Assembly (NCBI GenBank): GCA_910587485.1 | Contig: CAJUKN010000010.1 | Location: 5,444 to 69,443 of the forward strand | From: an uncultured Lachnospira sp. | Lineage (GTDB): Bacteria > Bacillota > Clostridia > Lachnospirales > Lachnospiraceae | Direction: 5' to 3' | DNA length: 64,000 bases | In this document: positions 16,423 to 24,387 of the stretch, in pieces | Numbering within the stretch: the first letter of the stretch is position 1 | Layout: the number at the start of each line of letters is the position of its first letter | Program-made: the position numbers and the translations under genes | The notes under the pieces: model-generated | What the model saw: only the letters and a program-made list of their open reading frames with translations | Database searches by the model: none | Told to the model about the DNA's origin: nothing

Positions 16423-17862
16423 ATTCTATCTGATAAGTATGAGGTAGTAGAACAATTGGCAAAAACTTCACATTCTGATGTCAAGCTTGTGAGACATAAG
16501 CAGCTTCAGGTATTAAGGGTTGCCAAGACCGTTTATAAAAATGCTGCAGAATGTAGCCGTATTTTAAAAGAAGCCAATCTTATCAAGAGTCTAAAATACA
16601 CTGGTGTACCATTAATATATGATATTGATGCTAATATTGATAGTATTTGCATTATTGAAGAATATATTGCTGGTAAATCTTTAACAGAATATATCCATAG
16701 GACAGGAACATTATCCATAACACAGATAGCTACACTTGGCATACAAATATGCAGTGTGCTAGAATATCTACATAATCATGTGGGTATTATTCATCTTGAT
16801 ATAAAACCAGCTAATATTATAGTGAGAGATGAATATATAAAAGGATTAGTTGATAAAGAAGTGTGTGGAATTAGCATTATTGATTTTGACAGTTCAAGGC
16901 GGATTGATGAACAATGTACCAAAGAATATGGAACTGTGGGATTTGCAGCACCTGAACAGTACATTTCAAGTGGAACGATTGATTCCGATATTTATAGTAT
17001 CGGTATCTTATTGTTGTATATGATTACAGGTGGTCATATGCAGTCTATGACAGATGATATACAAAATGTATGTCAGATGTATTCAGCTTCTATTGGGTCG
17101 ATTATTAAACGATGTGTACGACACAATGGAAATCAGCGTTATAAAACCATAACAGAAGTAAAAAATGAGCTAGTATGTATTTCGCAAAAAAAGTATATTG
17201 ATAATAAATATATTAATAAAAATATTAACAATAATAATGATTTAATTTGCAGTAATAAAAAACAAAAACATATTTATGTGAGTGGATTGGCATGTAAAAT
17301 AGGAACAACACATTTTTGTTTATGTATAGCTTCTTTTCTGGCAAAGAAAAATATAGCTGTTGTATGTATAAGACATGGAGATGGAAACGATTATAGAGAT
17401 GTTGGACTTCTTACTAAGTGCAGTGCTTATGGAACATATCAGGTTTATAATGTACATATTGTTCCTGAATACCATCAAGGTGTTTTTTGTGATTTATCGC
17501 AATTTACTTATTGTATCCATGATATGGGCATTTTTAAAAATCAATATTTTGATGAGGGAATCAATATAGTCATTGGTATTGTGGGATATAGAACTTGTAT
17601 AACAGATGTTATGAAAAATGTAAACACAAACACAATCCTGATTATCAATCATATTGGTGGAAAAGAATTTTATAAATATATAAAGAAAATAAATGTAAAG
17701 CATAGGTGTTTTCGCTTTCCCTGCATATATAACTGGCATGAAGGTAATGAATTATTTGACGAATTGGCGGAAACTATTTTGCATTTAGAAAATAGGAAAA
17801 AAAGAGTGACATGGTATGAGAAAATTTTTAAGGCATGTAAAACGAAAGGATATACTTATTAA
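16423..17862 (+). CDS. Ser/Thr protein kinase fused to degenerate ParA-like domain
   Basis: About 479 residues if started at ATT 16423; the frame is closed at 16414 and has no ATG/GTG/TTG until TTG 16456. AGGAGGT ends 8 bases before the ATT and the family pattern LSDKYEVVEQL begins there, so a rare ATT start is likely; TTG 16456 would cut the kinase N-lobe. Kinase (about 1-265): VAK lysine (about 35), HLDIKPANI catalytic loop (Asp about 126), DFD instead of DFG (about 154), APEQY. The glycine-rich loop is poor in Gly. C-terminal part (about 280-430) resembles a MinD/ParA fold, VSGLACKIGTTHFCLCIASF, without a proper Walker A. No membrane helix or PASTA domains. Overlaps the next gene by 47 bases. 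Confidence 0.8.
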   Translation: MLSDKYEVVEQLAKTSHSDVKLVRHKQLQVLRVAKTVYKNAAECSRILKEANLIKSLKYTGVPLIYDIDANIDSICIIEEYIAGKSLTEYIHRTGTLSITQIATLGIQICSVLEYLHNHVGIIHLDIKPANIIVRDEYIKGLVDKEVCGISIIDFDSSRRIDEQCTKEYGTVGFAAPEQYISSGTIDSDIYSIGILLLYMITGGHMQSMTDDIQNVCQMYSASIGSIIKRCVRHNGNQRYKTITEVKNELVCISQKKYIDNKYINKNINNNNDLICSNKKQKHIYVSGLACKIGTTHFCLCIASFLAKKNIAVVCIRHGDGNDYRDVGLLTKCSAYGTYQVYNVHIVPEYHQGVFCDLSQFTYCIHDMGIFKNQYFDEGINIVIGIVGYRTCITDVMKNVNTNTILIINHIGGKEFYKYIKKINVKHRCFRFPCIYNWHEGNELFDELAETILHLENRKKRVTWYEKIFKACKTKGYTY

Positions 17863-18436
17863 TAAACCATTAAAGATTGGCATTATCGGTGCTGGGAAAG
17901 GGGTCGGAACAACCTGTTTAGCTATGATGATAGCAAATTTCTGTGCAAATTTTAGAGGATTTAAAACAGCATTGGTAGAGTGTAACAACAATAAAGATTA
18001 TATAAAAATATGGAATGAAACAAGTAATATGCAAAAAGATATGTACGATTTTTTATATAAGAATATACACTTTATCAGTGAAACAACGACTAAAAAAGTG
18101 ACACAGTTGGAACTAAAAGGGTATCATATGCTTATTTTTGATTGCAGTATGGATAGTGAACTTGGATTTATAGAATTTTTCCGATGTAATATACGGATTG
18201 TTGTGTGTTCCACAGAATTATATAAAATAGGGTGTACAAAAAAACTATTGAGTGATGTAAAAGATATTCCAATTAAAGCGGTAGCATTCTGTGCAGATAA
18301 AAAGGCAAAGGCTAAAATTGAGAAAGACTTTAAGAGGGTTGTTAAAGACATCCCTATGGAGTGTAATTCATTATGTATTAAACCAGAAACTTGTAATTGG
18401 ATAAACCAATTATTGGAGTTATCCAATAAAAAATAA
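17816..18436 (+). CDS. ParA/MinD-like ATPase fold protein
   Basis: 206 residues. GIIGAGKGVGTTCLAMMIANFCANFRGFKTALVECN resembles a deviant Walker A and the following strand of ParA/MinD proteins (KGGVGKTT), but the second lysine is replaced by Thr (GVGTT), while the first Lys of GKG is kept. Later strand HMLIFDCS fits Walker B. Starts inside the kinase gene, so cotranscribed. Same deviant motif style as the C-terminal domain of the kinase, suggesting duplication and division of labour. Function unknown; signalling partner of the kinase is inference. Confidence 0.7.
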   Translation: MRKFLRHVKRKDILINKPLKIGIIGAGKGVGTTCLAMMIANFCANFRGFKTALVECNNNKDYIKIWNETSNMQKDMYDFLYKNIHFISETTTKKVTQLELKGYHMLIFDCSMDSELGFIEFFRCNIRIVVCSTELYKIGCTKKLLSDVKDIPIKAVAFCADKKAKAKIEKDFKRVVKDIPMECNSLCIKPETCNWINQLLELSNKK

Positions 18437-18720
18437 TTATGATTATTAATAAAAAAATAATTATCATTGCAAAACATAAATAGACAAGAAGTTTTAGTGT
18501 ATGATAAAATTTTTTGTAATATTACGCACAACCTACGCTATGTGAAGCGGTTAATTCGCAAATATATATCACGAATAAAATAAATTAATAGGAGCAATCA
18601 GATTGAGGGGCGTAGTTATAATTACGCCCTTTGTGTCATATATTAATTGATAGATAAGAATAAAATTTTTCGTTTTTTGTCTTTATCTATCAATGAATAT
18701 TAAACACGAAAGGATGCACT
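18437..18720 (+). promoter_or_regulatory. Intergenic region with two hairpins before cwlD-like gene
   Basis: No ORF. GGGCGTA (18608-18614) pairs with TACGCCC (18623-18629) and may terminate the kinase operon. ATTGATAGATAA (18646-18657) pairs with TTATCTATCAAT (18683-18694), 12 bp, ending about 25 bases before the next start codon. AGCGGTTAATTCGCAAATAT at about 18547 weakly resembles the 3' end of the R1-R5 repeats. Confidence 0.45.
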
Positions 18721-19431
18721 ATGAAGGATAATGTAACAATAATGGTTATGTCAGTAGTATTAATATGTGTGGTATTTACTGCAACATTTATATGTCTTCC
18801 TGAAAATGGTGAAAATCGACCAACTGTTGTAACACAAAATACAGAACTAAAAGAAAATAAAGTCGTTGTTATAGATTGTGGGCATGGTGGAATTGACCCG
18901 GGAAAAACAAGTGTGGAAGGATATAAAGAAAAAGAGATTAATCTAGCTATTGGCACATATTTAAAAGAGCTGCTGGAACAAAATAATTTTACAGTAGTTA
19001 TGACAAGAGCAGATGATAATGGTTTATATAGTGAAAGTGACAACAATAAAAAAGTGGCAGATATGAAAAAACGCTGTCAAATTATATTAGAGAGTAATGC
19101 GGATATTGTTGTAAGTGTACATCAGAATAGTTTTCAAGATAGCAGTGCAAAAGGTGCGCAGGTTTTTTATTACAAACATTCTGCACAGGGCAAAAAGTTG
19201 GCAGAATGTGTGCAGAAATCGTTTAAAGCCAATCTTGACGAGACCAATAATCGTGTTGAAAAAGCAGATAATACATACTATATGTTAGTCCATACAAAAG
19301 CACCTACTATTATTGCAGAGTGTGGATTTCTTTCTAATCCCAGTGAAACAAAACTTCTAATTGATGAAAGTTATCAAAGAAAAGTTGCCGATGCCATTTT
19401 AAAAGGGATTATTAATTATTTTGAGGAATAA
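18721..19431 (+). CDS. cwlD: N-acetylmuramoyl-L-alanine amidase, CwlD-like
   Basis: 236 residues, the length of CwlD. N-terminal membrane anchor/signal (IMVMSVVLICVVFTATFIC), then Amidase_3 domain (about 40-235) with zinc ligands in DCGHGG, EKEIN and VHQNSF and the catalytic Glu in ECGFLSNP. Cleaves the amide between MurNAc and the stem peptide. In spore formers CwlD makes muramic delta-lactam in cortex; the similarity and size suggest that role but do not prove it. AAAGGATG precedes the ATG. Confidence 0.85.
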   Translation: MKDNVTIMVMSVVLICVVFTATFICLPENGENRPTVVTQNTELKENKVVVIDCGHGGIDPGKTSVEGYKEKEINLAIGTYLKELLEQNNFTVVMTRADDNGLYSESDNNKKVADMKKRCQIILESNADIVVSVHQNSFQDSSAKGAQVFYYKHSAQGKKLAECVQKSFKANLDETNNRVEKADNTYYMLVHTKAPTIIAECGFLSNPSETKLLIDESYQRKVADAILKGIINYFEE

Positions 19432-19487
19432 TATGGAGGAATTGTACAATAAGATTCAATAATAGAATATAAAATAAATAAAGAGAT

Positions 19488-19516
19488 TTGATAAATTTTA
19501 AAAAATGTTGTATGAT
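19488..19516 (+). promoter_or_regulatory. Putative sigma-A promoter of sua5-ywlE-rpiB
   Basis: TTGATA, 17-base spacer, TATGAT, about 85 bases upstream of the sua5 start. Confidence 0.6.
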
Positions 19517-19601
19517 ATAAGGTAAAGAATTTTACTTTGTGAAAAATTTAACTTTACAGACCAATATAAGTGAAAAGCACAAAAATAAAGGAATAAAGAC
19601 T

Positions 19602-20654
19602 ATGGATACAATCATTGCCAAAATACAAAATAAGGATAGTGATGAAGCCATTTATATGAAGGCGGCGCAGATACTAAAAAATGGAGGATTAGTTGCATTT
19701 CCAACAGAAACAGTGTATGGTCTTGGTGCAAATGCGCTTGATGAAATGGCTTCAGCAAAAATATATGCCGCAAAAAGACGACCATCAGATAATCCATTAA
19801 TTGTGCATATTGCTGATGTAGCAGATTTAGATAAGTTGGCTGTTGATATAGATGACCGAGTAAAAAAGACAGTAAAAGCCTTTTGGCCGGGACCATTGAC
19901 AATGATACTAAAGAAAAATCAATGTATTCCAGATAGTATAACAGGGGGGCTTGATACTGTTGCTATACGTATGCCAAGTCATTTTGTGGCAGCAAATTTA
20001 ATTAAAAAGTCAAAAATTTTTATAGCTGCGCCTAGTGCAAATATTTCTGGACGTCCAAGTCCGACAAGAGCAAAACATGTTATTGAGGATATGAATGGCA
20101 TTATTGATATGATTATTGAACATGATGAGGTGGATATAGGCGTAGAATCAACGATTATTGATTTAAGCGTAGACAAGCCTGTGATATTAAGACCGGGATA
20201 TATAACAAAGGCACAGCTTGAACAGGTTTTAGGCGAGGTGTTTGTGGACCCTGCAATTCAAGGAAATATTGCAGATGGTGTTATACCAAAAGCACCCGGT
20301 ATGAAATACAAGCATTATGCGCCTAAAGCAAAGGTGATAATTGTTGATGGAAAAGACAATGATGTGATTGATGTAATCAATTGTTTAACAAAGGATAAGC
20401 AGTTAGAAGGATTGAAAGTTGGTATTATGACATGCAGTGAAAATATGAAGAAGTACAAAGCAGATGTTGTATTTGATATAGGTAGTAGATATGATGAGGC
20501 AAGTAATGCAAGGACTTTATTTGAGGCATTGCGGTTATTTGATGAAAAAAAAGTGGATTATGTCTATTCAGAAAGTTTTCCTACAAACAATGTAGGTGCT
20601 GCTGTTATGAATCGATTGATAAAGGCAGCTGGACATACAATTTTACATGTATAA
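19602..20654 (+). CDS. ywlC: L-threonylcarbamoyladenylate synthase (Sua5/YwlC)
   Basis: 350 residues, the long Sua5 form. Makes threonylcarbamoyl-AMP from Thr, bicarbonate and ATP for the t6A37 modification of ANN-decoding tRNAs. The YrdC domain (about 10-205) shows LVAFPTETVYGLGANA, KRRPSDNPLIVHI, FWPGPLT and AAPSANISGRPSPT; the C-terminal Sua5 domain (about 225-345) begins APGMKYKHYAPKA. ATG 19602 follows AAAGGA; an upstream GTG 19539 lacks a site. First gene of sua5-ywlE-rpiB. Confidence 0.95.
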   Translation: MDTIIAKIQNKDSDEAIYMKAAQILKNGGLVAFPTETVYGLGANALDEMASAKIYAAKRRPSDNPLIVHIADVADLDKLAVDIDDRVKKTVKAFWPGPLTMILKKNQCIPDSITGGLDTVAIRMPSHFVAANLIKKSKIFIAAPSANISGRPSPTRAKHVIEDMNGIIDMIIEHDEVDIGVESTIIDLSVDKPVILRPGYITKAQLEQVLGEVFVDPAIQGNIADGVIPKAPGMKYKHYAPKAKVIIVDGKDNDVIDVINCLTKDKQLEGLKVGIMTCSENMKKYKADVVFDIGSRYDEASNARTLFEALRLFDEKKVDYVYSESFPTNNVGAAVMNRLIKAAGHTILHV

Positions 20655-20683
20655 TATACGATGATAGAATGGTAGAGTTATTT

Positions 20684-21163
20684 ATGAATACTTATAACAA
20701 AATTATATTTGTATGCACTGGAAATACTTGCAGAAGTCCTATGGCAGCCACAATTATGCAGCATAACCTTATGGGAATAGATATCAGTGTGGAGTCTAGG
20801 GGAATGGTGGTGCTTTTTCCAGAACCCTATAATCCTAAAGCAGTTGCTGTTGCTGCCAGTCATGGAATGATAATGCCAAGCAACAATGCGAAGCAGATTG
20901 AAAACAGTGATTTTGGCAAAGATACATTGGTGTTGGTGATGGATTCATTAATGAAGACAAAGTTATACAATAATTATGATAAGGCAATTAATGTGTATAC
21001 CATTAATGAATTTATTGGGTGTGATAATGTTGAAGTGAGTGACCCTTATGGCAAAGGAATAGAGGAGTATCACAGATGTTTTGAAATTCTTTTAGAACTT
21101 GTAAATAGAGCTGCTACAATTATAATAAATAATATGAATGAACAATCAAAGGAGGAACTATAA
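20684..21163 (+). CDS. ywlE: Low-molecular-weight phosphatase, YwlE-like protein-arginine phosphatase
   Basis: 159 residues. P-loop CTGNTCRSP near the N-terminus and the general acid region DPYGKG near the C-terminus define the LMW-PTP fold. The Thr in CTGNT (rather than Ile in classical tyrosine phosphatases) is the residue that gives Bacillus YwlE specificity for phosphoarginine, so protein-arginine phosphatase is the better call. Position between sua5 and rpiB equals the Bacillus ywlC-ywlE-ywlF cluster. ATG 20684 is preferred (GGTAGAG six bases upstream); ATG 20669 has no site. Confidence 0.85.
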   Translation: MNTYNKIIFVCTGNTCRSPMAATIMQHNLMGIDISVESRGMVVLFPEPYNPKAVAVAASHGMIMPSNNAKQIENSDFGKDTLVLVMDSLMKTKLYNNYDKAINVYTINEFIGCDNVEVSDPYGKGIEEYHRCFEILLELVNRAATIIINNMNEQSKEEL

Positions 21164-21595
21164 ATGATAGCAATAGGATGTGACCACGGAGCAGTGGATT
21201 TAAAAAATCAGCTTAAGGAACATTTGGATAAGAAAGGAGTTACATATAAAGATTTTGGATGCAATACAAATGAGTCATGTGATTATCCTATTTATGCACA
21301 TAAAGTAACCGATGCTATCTTATCAGGAGAGTGTGAGCTTGGAATACTTTTATGTGGGACAGGTATTGGAATGAGTATTGCTGCCAATAAGGTAAAGGGT
21401 ATAAGAGCAGCATTGTGTGGTGATTGTTTTAGCGCGCAGGTAACAAGAGAGCATAATGATTCCAATGTGTTGTGTATTGGTGCTAGAGTGGTTGGTTCAG
21501 AATTGGCACTTCGCATTGTAGATACATTTTTAGAAGCAAAGTTTTCACAGAGTGAAAGACATAAGAGAAGAATTGCAATGCTTGAAGAATCTTAA
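21164..21595 (+). CDS. rpiB: Ribose-5-phosphate isomerase B
   Basis: 143 residues. MIAIGCDHGAVDLK, DYPIYAHKV, GILLCGTGIGMSIAANK (active-site Cys) and REHNDSNVLCIGARV are RpiB signatures. Interconverts ribose 5-phosphate and ribulose 5-phosphate in the pentose phosphate pathway. Starts directly after ywlE with GGAGGAACTATAA between, and is followed by a terminator. Confidence 0.96.
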   Translation: MIAIGCDHGAVDLKNQLKEHLDKKGVTYKDFGCNTNESCDYPIYAHKVTDAILSGECELGILLCGTGIGMSIAANKVKGIRAALCGDCFSAQVTREHNDSNVLCIGARVVGSELALRIVDTFLEAKFSQSERHKRRIAMLEES

Positions 21596-21602
21596 CTAGC
21601 CA

Positions 21603-21630
21603 TTTGTGTCTGCGCGTTGTTTGACACAAA
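21603..21630 (+). repeat. TTTGTGTC hairpin repeat, copy 1
   Basis: TTTGTGTC (21603-21610), 12-base loop TGCGCGTTGTTT, GACACAAA (21623-21630). The same stem with loop TGTGTGCTGCTT is at 31039-31066. Both copies are followed, about 60-80 bases on, by CAGAARTGAGG that serves as ribosome-binding site of the next gene. Confidence 0.75.
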
Positions 21631-21638
21631 AGTTACTA

Positions 21639-21660
21639 AAAAAATCCTTTAGGATTTTTT
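21639..21660 (+). terminator. Terminator after rpiB
   Basis: AAAAAATCC (21639-21647), loop TTTA, GGATTTTTT (21652-21660). Short but typical AT-rich terminator; symmetric, so may work both ways. Confidence 0.7.
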
Positions 21661-21707
21661 AACTTAAAGATTCTTACACAAAAAGCAGTGCAGAAGTGAG
21701 GAATAAA

Positions 21708-22193
21708 ATGAGTGGTAAAAGAGATGATTACATATCATGGGATGAGTATTTTATGGGTGTGGCAAAAATGTCTGCCCTGCGCTCGAAAGACCCGAATACA
21801 CAGGTAGGGGCATGTATTGTCAGCAATGATAATAAAATTTTATCTATGGGGTATAATGGATTTCCGATAGGCTGTTCTGATGATGAGTTTCCTTGGGCAA
21901 GAGAAGGGGAAGAAATTGATGTTAAATATATGTATACGGCACATGGCGAACTAAATGCCATTTTAAATTATCGAGGTGGAAGTCTTGATAATGCGAAAAT
22001 ATATGTGACATTATTTCCATGTAATGAATGTGCAAAAGCCATTATTCAGTCTGGTATTAAGACGGTGGTCTATGAGAATGATAAATATGCAGATACAGTA
22101 GCTGTTTTGGCATCAAAACGTATGTTTAAGGCAGCAGGCATCGATTTTTATCCGTATAAGAAAACAGGCAGAGCCTTAAACATTGAAGTTTAA
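21708..22193 (+). CDS. Deoxycytidylate (dCMP) deaminase
   Basis: 161 residues. Zinc-dependent deaminase making dUMP from dCMP for thymidylate synthesis. Visible: RSKDPNTQVGACIV, GYNGFPIGC, AHGELNAIL (His zinc ligand and catalytic Glu) and PCNECAKAI (two Cys ligands). ATG 21708 follows GTGAGG at 6 bases; the GTG 21696 belongs to that site. The last ten codons form one arm and loop of an 18-bp hairpin shared with the convergent DUF402 gene, with which it overlaps by 4 bases. Confidence 0.93.
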   Translation: MSGKRDDYISWDEYFMGVAKMSALRSKDPNTQVGACIVSNDNKILSMGYNGFPIGCSDDEFPWAREGEEIDVKYMYTAHGELNAILNYRGGSLDNAKIYVTLFPCNECAKAIIQSGIKTVVYENDKYADTVAVLASKRMFKAAGIDFYPYKKTGRALNIEV

Positions 22194-22205
22194 GGCTCTG
22201 CCTGT
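22164..22205. terminator. 18-bp terminator hairpin inside overlapping gene ends
   Basis: ACAGGCAGAGCCTTAAAC (22164-22181), loop ATTGAA, GTTTAAGGCTCTGCCTGT (22188-22205), perfect. On the minus strand it is followed by TTTTCTT, so it should terminate the DUF402 gene; on the plus strand the U tract is poor (TCTAAAC). It lies in the coding sequence of both genes. Confidence 0.85.
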
Positions 22206-22663
22206 TCTAAACGGTCAAGAAATGTTTGTATTTGTTTGTTGTATATCTGTTCAAGAAGTGTGTTTAGCTTGTGAAGGGCAGAGACTAATATATTATTTGT
22301 GATACTGCCCTGAGCGCAGGCATCGGCAAGTTCATCTAAGTCAACTACACGAACAAAACCAGAGTTTTCAATAATTACATCAGCTAGTAAATCAGTAAAT
22401 ATATATGTATCACTGACACTATCATAAGAAGTATCAATAATATCACAATATGTATATATCAAATGATTATTAGCATCAAAGAATTGACTTATTTTCCAAC
22501 CTTCATTTATACAATAAATGGATATTCCATGAGAAAATTCACTTTTAGGACGAATGGTATTCCATTTTGTAATGACATAGTTCTCATCACGAAATAATAT
22601 TTTATCGTCTTTTAGCTCTATGATTTCATCTGGTATCAGTCTCTTGCGATATAAAACTGCCAT
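22190..22663 (-). CDS. DUF402 family protein
   Basis: About 157 residues: MAVLYRKRLIPDEIIELKDD, then FSHGISIYCINEGWKISQFFD, IYTYCDIIDTSYD, FTDLLADVIIENSGFVRVVDLDELADA. This is the DUF402 (FomD/nucleoside phosphatase-like) family; the acidic cluster DLDELADA is where metal-binding residues are expected. Fusion partners and FomD suggest nucleotide diphosphate hydrolysis, but the substrate is unknown. Start uncertain: ATG at 22675 or GTG at 22672 sit too close to AAAGGA, ATG at 22663 has 12 bases of spacing but a second GGTG nearby. Confidence 0.8.
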   Translation of the reverse strand: MAVLYRKRLIPDEIIELKDDKILFRDENYVITKWNTIRPKSEFSHGISIYCINEGWKISQFFDANNHLIYTYCDIIDTSYDSVSDTYIFTDLLADVIIENSGFVRVVDLDELADACAQGSITNNILVSALHKLNTLLEQIYNKQIQTFLDRLEQAEP

Positions 22664-22842
22664 ACAATTCACCATTCCTTTCTAATACTTGTAAATCCTA
22701 AGCCACAGATAAAACTATTGTTTTCTGCACAAAATTGCGATTTTAATAAGTTTTTAAGATTATATCAATAAACGGCAAGAAATTCAAGATATCTAACAAA
22801 TAATATTTCGTCGTATTGATAACGAAATATATTGAAATTAAA

Positions 22843-22871
22843 TAGACTTTTTCAAGAAAAAATGGTATTAT
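22843..22871 (+). promoter_or_regulatory. Putative promoter of ATP synthase operon
   Basis: TAGACT, 17-base spacer, TATTAT. The spacer and -10 context (AAGAAAAAATGGTAT) closely match the gdpP promoter at 7228. About 30 bases upstream of the first gene. Confidence 0.6.
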
Positions 22872-22902
22872 ACTGATAAACATCATTTGGAAGGATAGAA
22901 CG

Positions 22903-23214
22903 ATGAGCCATGAAAAGACCGAATATCGCAATATTGTTTTGATATCACAGGTGGCATTGAGTGTTATGGTACCTTTATTTGTGTGTGTTGCATTGGGTGT
23001 ATGGCTTGATGGCAAGTTTGACACATGGTTTACCATTCCGCTTATGATTCTTGGTATGCTAGCAGGCGGAAGAAATGCTTATGTTTTAGTAATGAGCGTT
23101 ATTAAGCGTGACGAGGCAAGACGTCAAAAACAATTTGAAGAAGATATTAAGCGTAAGGTCGAAAAGGCAGAACAGGAGGCAGACATTGATAGAGAAGATA
23201 AAATCATTAAATGA
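22903..23214 (+). CDS. atpZ: AtpZ/AtpI family F0F1 accessory membrane protein
   Basis: 103 residues. Two membrane segments (about 10-32 and 40-62) of the ATPase_gene1/AtpZ type (ALGVWLDGKF, MILGMLAGGRNAYVLV) followed by a charged helix (RRQKQFEEDIKRKVEKAEQEA). Members sit at the head of F-type ATP synthase operons and are thought to form an ion channel or help assemble the c ring. AAGGA precedes the ATG. Its end overlaps the next gene by 29 bases. Confidence 0.85.
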   Translation: MSHEKTEYRNIVLISQVALSVMVPLFVCVALGVWLDGKFDTWFTIPLMILGMLAGGRNAYVLVMSVIKRDEARRQKQFEEDIKRKVEKAEQEADIDREDKIIK

Positions 23215-23578
23215 GGCATTGCCACAAATTTTTTTCATTGATATGTTATACCTCATACTTGGGGAAATCATTATATTTTTGGTTTTTTCAAGCCCAATGC
23301 TTTATGCTGTCGGTTTTTTGGCAGGCGTGCTTTATGCAGGTTTTGCTTCATTGCACATGAGTTATCGGATTCGAGAAGTGGTGTATGGAAAGGTAAACAC
23401 AACGAAAGTGTTGTTGATAGGATACTTTATCAGACTTGCTGTTATGATAATGGTCTTTGCAGCATTATATTACTTTAATATAGGTGATTTGCTTGCAGCA
23501 TTAGTAGGAATGTTTGCTATGAAAGTGTCGGCATATTTACAGCCGATTACTAACAGAATTTCATCCAAAATATTTTAA
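23186..23578 (+). CDS. atpI: ATP synthase subunit I (AtpI-like)
   Basis: 130 residues with four hydrophobic segments (about 13-33, 38-55, 75-95, 100-118), as in ATP synthase I-chain proteins that chaperone c-ring assembly. TTG 23186 is chosen because a perfect AGGAGG (23174-23179) sits 6 bases upstream, inside the 3' end of the previous gene; this gives a 29-base overlap. Recognition rests mainly on topology and position before atpB. Confidence 0.75.
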   Translation: MIEKIKSLNEALPQIFFIDMLYLILGEIIIFLVFSSPMLYAVGFLAGVLYAGFASLHMSYRIREVVYGKVNTTKVLLIGYFIRLAVMIMVFAALYYFNIGDLLAALVGMFAMKVSAYLQPITNRISSKIF

Positions 23579-23595
23579 AAAGGAGGGTGAGAAGT

Positions 23596-24327
23596 GTGGG
23601 AAGCGTAAGTGTTGCCCCGATGGTGGCATGTGATAGCAGCTTTATGATTAAGTCGTTATTTACGTTTAAGCTTCCGGGTATGGATTATGAATTTCATCTC
23701 AATACCACGCATGTGGCATTGCTGATTGTGTCTGTGTTCATATTGATAGTGGCTATTATTGCCAGAATCAAACTGAACAAAGTCAATTCAGAAGATACAC
23801 CGGGAATGTTTATGAATATAATCGAGTTGATTGTTGAGATGCTACAGACTATGGTGGAAGGACTTATGGGAAAGAATACAAGCAAGTTTGTAAATTACTT
23901 ATCAACCTTGTTTTTGTTTCTGATTATTTCCAACATTGCTGGTCTATTTGGATTAAGGCCACCAACAGCAGATTATGGCGTAACATTGTCGTTAGGCTTG
24001 ATTACTTTTGTTCTTATCCATTTTAATGGTATTAAGAAAAATAAAGGAAAGCATTTTACAGCTCTGTTTCAGCCAATTTGGTTTTTGTTCCCAATCAATT
24101 TGATTGGAGAATTTGCCGTTCCACTGTCGCTTTCATTGCGTTTGTTTGGTAATATTATGTCAGGAACAGTTCTTATGGGCTTGATTTATGACTTGCTAAA
24201 GCCTTTTACGGTGGCTTATCCAGCAGTTCTACATGCTTATTTTGACTTGTTCTCAGGTTGTATTCAGGCATACGTATTTTGTATGTTGACAATGGTCTAT
24301 GTGAACGACAAAATTGCTGATGAGTAG
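23596..24327 (+). CDS. atpB: ATP synthase F0 subunit a
   Basis: 243 residues, multi-span membrane protein. NLIGEFAVPLSLSLRLFGNIMSG carries the essential Arg that faces the c-ring carboxylate. Forms the ion half-channels. GTG 23596 lies 9 bases after AGGAGG; GTG 23587 would abut the site directly. No ATG is available nearby. Confidence 0.95.
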   Translation: MGSVSVAPMVACDSSFMIKSLFTFKLPGMDYEFHLNTTHVALLIVSVFILIVAIIARIKLNKVNSEDTPGMFMNIIELIVEMLQTMVEGLMGKNTSKFVNYLSTLFLFLIISNIAGLFGLRPPTADYGVTLSLGLITFVLIHFNGIKKNKGKHFTALFQPIWFLFPINLIGEFAVPLSLSLRLFGNIMSGTVLMGLIYDLLKPFTVAYPAVLHAYFDLFSGCIQAYVFCMLTMVYVNDKIADE

Positions 24328-24387
24328 CAATAATGGCTGCTCTAAATATGGATTCAGCAAAATAATTTAAAATGGAGGAATGAAAAA

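Noticed and set aside
18528..18580. Additional full copy of the R1-R5 repeat
   Set aside because: Only AGCGGTTAATTCGCAAATAT resembles the 3' block, and weakly; the same holds for about 40725 and 42462.
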